A stretch of DNA of 11,768 bases, taken from contig JAITIJ010000036.1 in assembly GCA_031279495.1 (NCBI GenBank), positions 1-11,768 of the forward strand, written 5' to 3'. This stretch comes from Holosporales bacterium. Its GTDB lineage: Bacteria > Pseudomonadota > Alphaproteobacteria > UBA3830 > JAIRMZ01. A model generated the notes under the pieces. That model was given only the letters and a program-made list of their open reading frames with translations. It ran no database searches and was not told where the DNA came from. Within the stretch, counting starts at the first letter, position 1. Each line of letters opens with the position of its first letter. Shown here piece by piece: positions 6,257 to 11,768 of the stretch. A program made the translations under genes and the position numbers.

Positions 6257-7072
6257 CTATTTACTGTTAGAACCTTGCGGACAGAGAAGGGAAGCTCCTA
6301 TTTCTATATAGAATATTTTGTGTTTATCCTCTAAATAAACACCGTGCGGATTAATTTCCTTGACACGGAAATGCAGAATCTGATCGCCTACGTGTAACCA
6401 TTTTCCTGAGATTGCGATCTGCGCGCCCTTGGAACAAAACAGGCAACCTTCAACACGTATTTCTCTCTGATCATCTGGAATTACAGTGCGCGAAAATACA
6501 CAGAACTCTGGAGTTCTTAAAGATGTCGGCAAAACATAAGTGGTATCTATTTCTATAGGAAAAGAATAATCAGAGCGCACAAGATACAATTGCGCACATA
6601 TATTTCCTTCTGAGGTATGAGTCAGTATTATCTTTTCTATGTAGGGAACACCCAAACACGACTTCTCTAATCCATAAAGGAATTTAAGAACTACTTCTTC
6701 TGTGTTTCCGCAAACGTTCAAAAGAATAGCCGATGGACGATCTTTAACAGCTTGCAATGTAACGTGTGTAACACCTGCCAGCATGGCAATCGCAGTAACA
6801 TTTTTCTCAAAAGTAGCAGAAGAGGTACGTTGCAGACGGGTTATAGCATCTAAGAACGGTGATAGGTGAGGATCGAAAAGGGTGGAAACCGTTTGCAATT
6901 GCTTTTCTGTGCGCTGAAGATGGTCTGACTGTTTCTGAACCTTTTGTGCGCGACGCTGATAATCGGCCACGTACCGTTCTGCGACACATAAAACGGTGAT
7001 ACCTACTCCACACAAAAGAAAGGAAAATCCGCAGCGTCGCACGATGTACAGAATAGGATTCGGACGGATCAT
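6257..7072 (-). CDS. GspM/PilNO-like protein with GspC/PilP-like C-terminus
   Basis: A bitopic membrane protein of 271 residues when started at ATG 7072, which overlaps the upstream stop as ATGA; a longer start at 7123 would overlap by 55 bp. It has a short cytoplasmic tail, one membrane helix (about 15-32), a polar probable coiled coil (35-62) and a ferredoxin-like periplasmic region (about 85-165). This is the plan of GspM, PilN and PilO, the scaffold partners of GspL/PilM. The last about 55 residues (205-258) form a small beta-rich module with the pattern EGCLFCSKGAQIAISGKWLH, VGDQIL, VKEINPHGVYLED. That resembles the homology-region domain of GspC or PilP, which contacts the secretin. Placed last in the gspE-F-L cluster, it probably links the inner-membrane platform to the outer-membrane channel. 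The domain assignment is by pattern only. Confidence 0.55.
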   Translation of the reverse strand: MIRPNPILYIVRRCGFSFLLCGVGITVLCVAERYVADYQRRAQKVQKQSDHLQRTEKQLQTVSTLFDPHLSPFLDAITRLQRTSSATFEKNVTAIAMLAGVTHVTLQAVKDRPSAILLNVCGNTEEVVLKFLYGLEKSCLGVPYIEKIILTHTSEGNICAQLYLVRSDYSFPIEIDTTYVLPTSLRTPEFCVFSRTVIPDDQREIRVEGCLFCSKGAQIAISGKWLHVGDQILHFRVKEINPHGVYLEDKHKIFYIEIGASLLCPQGSNSK

Positions 7073-8481
7073 AGGGATCCAGTAGGCGTTACCACAAAGG
7101 AACGCAAAGTGATCTTCAAGCAAGTGCGCGTTGGAACAGTATGCGACAATAAAGGTTTAAATGCGACTTCTTGAGGCAAGGTAACGTCTGCTTTGGGGGA
7201 AACGCGTGATATAAAAGACAGAAAGGCTTCTTTTTCTTCTGGAAGAAGATCTATCTCGAAAGATGTTGTTTCCTCTGGTGCCATCTGAAGAGTAAGCGTG
7301 TTCGGTGTATAGTTTTTAAACAAAGCAGAAAGCGCCTTTAGTTTTGGCAGAACCGCATGTGCTCGGACTTGTTGCAGGTACTGCGCGCAGTGCTGAAGAT
7401 CTGCTATATTTTCCAAAACCACAGGAATGTCGGAAGTGACCCCAAAACGATGTAAGCGTTTTATGGTAAGAGCTTCTAACTGCTTTATGCGCACCGTGCT
7501 GCTGTGTACTAAACCTTGTGCTGCTTGCTCTTGTTGCATGAATGTACTGATGCGCAAGAAGGAACAGAATGCCACCACACAGCATGTGCACCCAAGACTA
7601 TAACATAACGGACGCAGAGCGTTTAAAGTACGCAATCCTATCGCGTGCCATCGCATGAAGGTTTGTCCCAGACAAGGGAAGTGGCGTTTGGTTCTAAGGA
7701 TCCAGTAGAAGAGAATCTCTTCTATAGAAATATCTTTGTGCCAAGATGCTTCTGTTTTGCGCGCAACATCCACAAGAGAGATAACCCTCACCTGAAAAGA
7801 GGTGTGGTTCTTAATCAGCTCTTGCAGGGAAGAGAATTCTTTGGTTCCTGAGACAAGCAATCCTGTTATTGTCTCTCCTTGCCACCCCAAGCGACCAATA
7901 TATTTTAGAGTATGTTCCAATTCTTTGGGCAGGGAACCAGAATCAATTGTGTTCAATGTGCGCGACAGAACGATGCCTTTCCCTCTGCCGAACACAAGAC
8001 GCATGCCACTTAGTTGATGATCAGCGCAATAGACCCACCATTCTTGCCAAGAAAAGGAACTATCCGTCAAATACGCCACAAATTTAGGAATTCCCAAGAG
8101 TATTGGTTCGATGCCAGCAAGATAAGCGCCCGGAATTTCAGGAATTTCCTGCGGAAAGCACAGGGGCTGTTCCGCAACCTGAAAAGGAACAAGGGAGACT
8201 TTTTTTCTAAAGAGAAACGGATACGACAAAGGGACAGCAAACCAATAGCTTGGGATTTTTGGGTTCAGGTTAAGCCGTATCATCTTTTTATAAATCCAAG
8301 GGGGTACAGCGGGAAGCTCTTTAAGAAAGAACGAAATCGTTTTTTGATCAGAAAACAGGCGCAGAAAGGTATATTGTTGGCATATGCGCGAAGCGTCTGC
8401 GTAAGAAACCGTCTGAAAAGAACGATTCTCAGGATCTGCAATGATAATGGCTCTGTCGCTTAAAAGGAGAGAGACTTCCAT
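7069..8481 (-). CDS. GspL-like (PilM-PilN type) bitopic protein
   Basis: The 470-residue protein has an N-terminal cytoplasmic part (1-285) with the alternating strand and helix pattern of the actin-like GspL/PilM fold (for example ITGLLVSGTKEFSSLQELI, 205-223). One membrane helix follows (about 291-309), then a polar, probably coiled-coil segment (315-375) and a compact periplasmic domain (about 380-470). This arrangement is that of GspL, which recruits the GspE ATPase to the membrane and pairs with GspM. Sequence similarity is weak, so identification rests on architecture and on its place directly after gspF. Its ATG is one base after the gspF stop (TGA-G-ATG) with no clear ribosome site, which suggests translational coupling. 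Confidence 0.6.
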   Translation of the reverse strand: MEVSLLLSDRAIIIADPENRSFQTVSYADASRICQQYTFLRLFSDQKTISFFLKELPAVPPWIYKKMIRLNLNPKIPSYWFAVPLSYPFLFRKKVSLVPFQVAEQPLCFPQEIPEIPGAYLAGIEPILLGIPKFVAYLTDSSFSWQEWWVYCADHQLSGMRLVFGRGKGIVLSRTLNTIDSGSLPKELEHTLKYIGRLGWQGETITGLLVSGTKEFSSLQELIKNHTSFQVRVISLVDVARKTEASWHKDISIEEILFYWILRTKRHFPCLGQTFMRWHAIGLRTLNALRPLCYSLGCTCCVVAFCSFLRISTFMQQEQAAQGLVHSSTVRIKQLEALTIKRLHRFGVTSDIPVVLENIADLQHCAQYLQQVRAHAVLPKLKALSALFKNYTPNTLTLQMAPEETTSFEIDLLPEEKEAFLSFISRVSPKADVTLPQEVAFKPLLSHTVPTRTCLKITLRSFVVTPTGSL

Positions 8482-8482
8482 C

Positions 8483-9679
8483 TCAAAAATCTACTTGCCC
8501 AATGTAATGATAGATGGGATAGAAGAATCCTAGCAATAATCCCATTAACAACATTCCAGCTAGACCTGTTATACATGAAGAAAAGCGCACACTTGCTCGT
8601 TGAATAAAAAGCTGCAATTCGCGATGCCAATTTGTGTTGAAAATTTCCAGAACAGGCTGTAGCGTATTTGCTCTTTCTCCAACCTTTAGTGCACTGATAA
8701 AGCCAGAAGATATGCATTTGTTACTTCCTTCTTCTATCGCTTGGGCAACTGTTTTTCCAGCACGAATGTCAGCATCGCAAGACTGCAATATCTGCCGAGC
8801 GTACAAATTCCCCACGGCGCGCGTTGCGAAAGGGAACGCCCGGAGCAAATCTACCTTCGCTTTCAAGAGCAAAGAGAGCGCCACAGAAAACTGCCAAGTA
8901 CTGACGCGCTGGAGAACGTGCTTAACAAAAGGCATTTTGAATGCTAGCTGATGGAGAATTAGCCTGCCAGAGGGGCGTATCCACATTCCAAAGATCATAA
9001 AAATTACGCCACCTGCAAAGATCGCAAAAGAGCTGAAATCAACACAATCAAAGGCCTTGATGAGCAAGGCACTGAATAAAGGCATAGAATCTCGGGATAA
9101 ATCGCTTAATCCTTTCACTTGAGAAGAAAGTAGGTGCGCACTGAGAAAAGCAGCTCCTGCAGAGAACCCAAGAGTCAGCAAAGGCTGCTGTGTCGCTTGT
9201 CTCCATTTATATGTAGCTTGATCTGCAAGCTGTAAATGCTCAATAAGAGCGGGTAAAACAGTGTGCACATGGCCTGTTGCTTCAGCCGCTTGCAATAGAC
9301 CAACAGCTATAGGGCTAAATATAGACCTCTCGGAAGAAAAGGCGGTGCCCAAGGATTCACCTGCTTCTAAGCGCTCTGTAATGCGGGCTAGAGCTGCACG
9401 CAAGGGTGCGTTGCGCGTAATATCTAAAAAAGAGCGCAGAGCCTCTAAAAGAGACCACCCGCATCGGGTTTGACCATCTATATGCATAAAGAAAGCCAGA
9501 ATTTCTTCCTTATCAGAAGCGTTTAAATAAAAGCGCCTCTGCCTGCATAGGCTACAGCAAATAACCTTTATTTGAAGATTATGGAGGCGTTCTAGCAACG
9601 CCTCTTCATCAGGTGCCAATAGAACGCCTTTTTGCCTCTTGCAGGATCTGTCAATTCCTCTATAGGAATACAGCGGCAT
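8483..9679 (-). CDS. gspF: GspF/PilC-family inner-membrane platform protein
   Basis: GspF/PilC is the polytopic core of type II secretion and type IV pilus machines, sitting under the growing (pseudo)pilus and contacting the ATPase. From ATG 9679 the protein has 398 residues and starts with the typical PLYSYRGID segment. Two T2SSF domains are visible, each with a G-x-S-L-x-E-A-L-type helix (CGWSLLEALRSF in the first) and an E-A-x-G or GE motif (LLQAAEATGHV; ALKVGERANTL). Three hydrophobic helices (about residues 172-192, 222-242 and 370-394) fit the family. ATG 9679 is preferred over the longer frame at 9709 because GGAG lies 7 nt upstream and the family begins here. It overlaps gspE by 20 bp. 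Confidence 0.9.
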   Translation of the reverse strand: MPLYSYRGIDRSCKRQKGVLLAPDEEALLERLHNLQIKVICCSLCRQRRFYLNASDKEEILAFFMHIDGQTRCGWSLLEALRSFLDITRNAPLRAALARITERLEAGESLGTAFSSERSIFSPIAVGLLQAAEATGHVHTVLPALIEHLQLADQATYKWRQATQQPLLTLGFSAGAAFLSAHLLSSQVKGLSDLSRDSMPLFSALLIKAFDCVDFSSFAIFAGGVIFMIFGMWIRPSGRLILHQLAFKMPFVKHVLQRVSTWQFSVALSLLLKAKVDLLRAFPFATRAVGNLYARQILQSCDADIRAGKTVAQAIEEGSNKCISSGFISALKVGERANTLQPVLEIFNTNWHRELQLFIQRASVRFSSCITGLAGMLLMGLLLGFFYPIYHYIGQVDF

Positions 9680-11249
9680 GTCGTTTCTCCTCATTTGAGC
9701 CAAAGACACGCAATATTTCGGCGTGCGTAGTTACGCCCTCTGCTACAGCTTCCTGCGCGTATTTCATGAAAGGGATAAATCCATGTTGATGAGCGGCAGC
9801 ACGCCAAGCACGGTGGTCTTCTTCTGTAAGAAGAGCTGCTCGAGTTTCTTGGTCAAAGTAAAGAATTTCTGCAATGGCGCAACGATTGAAAGCGCTAGTG
9901 TTTGTCTTACGATAGAGAGGATTCTTGCGCACGAGACGCTGAGACATAACGCCAACAAGATGTGGCAAAATTTCTCGAGGAGGAAGTCCAAGATCTTGCA
10001 GCCTATCAAATGTAGAAAAGACATCATGCGCATGAACAGTAGCAAGTACTAAGCGCCCAGTTAAAGCAGCGCGCAACGCCATAAAGGCCGTTTGTTCATC
10101 CCGGATTTCTCCCACAAGGATCACATCAGGATCTTGCCGTAAGACCGAGCGAATCCCATCCGCAAACGACAAAAGACCTTCTTCACGCAAATCAAGTTGC
10201 CGAGCGCCGGATACTTGATACTCAACAGGATCTTCGAGTGTCATAATGTTTCGCTCATGAGGGTTGAGAGCATGAAGCAACGCATATAGCGTAGTTGTTT
10301 TTCCCGACCCTGTAGGGCCAGCAACCAGAAAGATGCCATGTGGTGTGGAAACTATTTTATCAAGCGCATGGAGAACATCAGAACTGAATCCTAGTTCTGT
10401 TAGGGGAATCAATCCCGCCTCTGCATCCAGAACGCGAATGACGAGAGCTTCTCCGAAAAGACTCGGATGTGTCGATAATCGCAAATCAACCCATCTGCCG
10501 TTCGCGCGAATGCGAGCATGACCGCTTTGGGGCTTGCGATGCTCTGTAATGTTAAGATTGGCGAGAACTTTCAAATAGCCGCAGATATATTGCCATTCTG
10601 CATTATGCAGTGTTTTAAACGTGGATAGTTCGCCGTCGATACGTAGACGAAGACGCACCAAAGAATCTTCTGGCTCAAAATGTATATCGCTCGCTCGGCA
10701 AGTAATAGCTTCTTGTAATAACTCATAAGTTTGCTGCCGAATTTCTGTTTCGTTTTCTTTCAGCGCCGTTTCTTCTTGAGAAGAGTAAAAGCTAAGAATT
10801 TGGTGCCGAAGGGCAATAACGAGTTCTACTTGAAAATCAGGGCCAAGCGCATGAAAAATGCGGTCTCGCACGTTGATATCCCCGGGATCTGAAATCGCAA
10901 TTTTTGCAATACGCCGAGAATGTTCGGTGCGCAAATCCATTACTAAGGCCACATTCGTACACGCAAAAGCTCTAGGAAGATATGATGCGCACGAAGCGTC
11001 AAAAAGAGCGTTCTCCAGATCAACTACATCCATGTCATAGATACAACCAAGAGCAGATAATAGAGTTTGCCCATCGATTAAATGAAGAGCAAAGGCAGTA
11101 TCTGCGAACAGAAGACCTGTACGCATTTGCTCTTTTAAAACAACCCTCACCTGACTGGAATCCAAAACACCCCAAGAAACAAGAAGATCTCTCATTTGTT
11201 CTTCTGCGTTCTGTGGAATAAAGGAATTCTGCTTGAGCTCTACCGTCAT
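9660..11249 (-). CDS. gspE: GspE/PilB-family secretion ATPase
   Basis: This hexameric cytoplasmic ATPase powers pseudopilus or pilus assembly. Numbered from the in-frame TTG at 11270, it has an N-terminal MshEN-like domain (about 25-150), the linker signature ASDIHFEP (193-200), Walker A GPTGSGKTT (318-326), an aspartate box TLEDPVEY (344-351), Walker B DPDVILVGEIRD (380-391) and a histidine box TVHAHD (411-416). The GspE/PilB subdomain with two CxxC pairs that normally binds zinc is missing: RLVRKNPLYRK runs straight into FNRCAIAEIL (445-470), with a single cysteine. I prefer the ATG at 11249 (529 residues) over the TTG; neither has a strong ribosome site. It is the first gene of the cluster. 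PilB is an equally good name. Confidence 0.92.
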   Translation of the reverse strand: MTVELKQNSFIPQNAEEQMRDLLVSWGVLDSSQVRVVLKEQMRTGLLFADTAFALHLIDGQTLLSALGCIYDMDVVDLENALFDASCASYLPRAFACTNVALVMDLRTEHSRRIAKIAISDPGDINVRDRIFHALGPDFQVELVIALRHQILSFYSSQEETALKENETEIRQQTYELLQEAITCRASDIHFEPEDSLVRLRLRIDGELSTFKTLHNAEWQYICGYLKVLANLNITEHRKPQSGHARIRANGRWVDLRLSTHPSLFGEALVIRVLDAEAGLIPLTELGFSSDVLHALDKIVSTPHGIFLVAGPTGSGKTTTLYALLHALNPHERNIMTLEDPVEYQVSGARQLDLREEGLLSFADGIRSVLRQDPDVILVGEIRDEQTAFMALRAALTGRLVLATVHAHDVFSTFDRLQDLGLPPREILPHLVGVMSQRLVRKNPLYRKTNTSAFNRCAIAEILYFDQETRAALLTEEDHRAWRAAAHQHGFIPFMKYAQEAVAEGVTTHAEILRVFGSNEEKRHAAVFL

Positions 11250-11270
11250 AGTAACGTATAGTATGCGCAA

Positions 11271-11298
11271 AAAGTATCGCTAATAAATACGTAGGCAA
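11271..11298 (-). promoter_or_regulatory. Possible promoter of the gspE cluster
   Basis: On the minus strand TTGCCT (11293-11298) and TACTTT (11271-11276) are separated by 16 nt, just upstream of gspE in an AT-rich stretch. Both hexamers deviate from consensus, so this is a tentative assignment. Confidence 0.3.
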
Positions 11299-11473
11299 TA
11301 TCATATATATTTCTATGTAAGCTTGAGGCTGCCGTGCAACGGCTTTCTTGTCGATTGTTGAATCCAGTACTGTGGTTTGATGTACGTTACCGCAACCTCT
11401 AGCGTTGCAAACATCTGTGTTTTAAACACTAAACCATTTGCATCGTCTTAAAGCCCGCGAAAAAAAGACATCT

Positions 11474-11768
11474 CTAAGATCCCACTTTAAGTAAATAGCT
11501 GTGTCTGGGGAATATATGACCTCTACACAAATTAGCTTGATAGATCTTGCCAGAAGTGCGGCGGTTGAGGCTCGCATAGAAAGCACTCATCGGCTTTTCT
11601 GCGCGATGGGGTGCTTGGTCCATGGTTCGTTGCGCAAAAAGTGATGTCGCCTTAACAGGTTTTGCGAGTTTTGTCATCTTAGCGGATGAAGATCTCGGCT
11701 GATACGCCGGAAGAGACGCAAGGACAACATTTGGTTGGCGAGTTATCGAAGAGGGTTCTGCAGAATAA
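11474..11768 (-). CDS. Possible C-terminal part of an unknown gene
   Basis: A minus-strand frame is open from the right edge to a stop at 11474, giving at least 97 residues rich in Ser, Pro, Lys, Arg and Ala and ending in SYLLKVGS. I recognise no domain and no membrane segment. An internal ATG at 11677 is possible, but the frame continues upstream to the edge, so it is more likely the end of a longer gene. Same strand and a 200-bp gap separate it from gspE. It could also be a chance open frame. Confidence 0.35.
   Translation of the reverse strand, partial: YSAEPSSITRQPNVVLASLPAYQPRSSSAKMTKLAKPVKATSLFAQRTMDQAPHRAEKPMSAFYASLNRRTSGKIYQANLCRGHIFPRHSYLLKVGS

Noticed and set aside
11331..11349. 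Hairpin GCCGT/ACGGC with a T-rich end on the plus strand
   Set aside because: The 5-bp stem and interrupted T run are weak, and no plus-strand gene lies upstream to be terminated.

Overview
The window looks like a piece of the chromosome of a Gram-negative alphaproteobacterium, possibly a reduced, host-associated one (Holosporales/Rickettsiales-like). The evidence is an alphaproteobacterial-looking TolQ/TolR pair, a divergent member of the alphaproteobacterial heparinase II/III-like family, moderate GC by eye, and rather divergent, cysteine-containing versions of secretion proteins. The taxonomic placement is inferred from protein character only. Every gene I can support lies on the minus strand, so the window reads right to left.

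Right part (about 11270 to 6257): four tightly packed genes encode the inner-membrane motor of a type II secretion or type IV pilus-like machine. They are a GspE/PilB ATPase, a GspF/PilC platform protein, a GspL-like bitopic protein with an actin-like N-terminal half, and a GspM/PilNO-like protein that appears fused to a GspC/PilP-type domain. Junctions are a 20-bp overlap, a 1-nt gap and an ATGA overlap, so this is an operon. No pseudopilin, peptidase or secretin is in the window. A frame open to the right edge (11474-11768) may be the end of another gene on the same strand.

Middle (6256 to 2762): a 490-bp stretch carries only a doubtful small reading frame, which has a perfect Shine-Dalgarno in front of an ATA codon. 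It is followed by a heparinase II/III-like protein and a multi-membrane-span GT39/ArnT-type glycosyltransferase that overlap each other. Both suggest envelope polysaccharide or lipid-glycan work.

Left part (2743 to 790): a strong sigma70-type promoter drives rplI (ribosomal protein L9), followed by tRNA-Ala(CGC). After a likely terminator come tolQ and tolR, coupled by an ATGA overlap. The usual partners tolA, tolB and pal do not follow.

Far left (1 to about 790): a gene-free stretch that holds the most unusual signal of the window. Two 97-nt copies of one element lie exactly 331 bp apart, inside a larger duplicated unit. Their central 8-bp stem is kept by three compensatory base-pair changes while its 22-nt loop has diverged. 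This points to selection on a folded RNA or DNA hairpin and is the best candidate for an undescribed element here.
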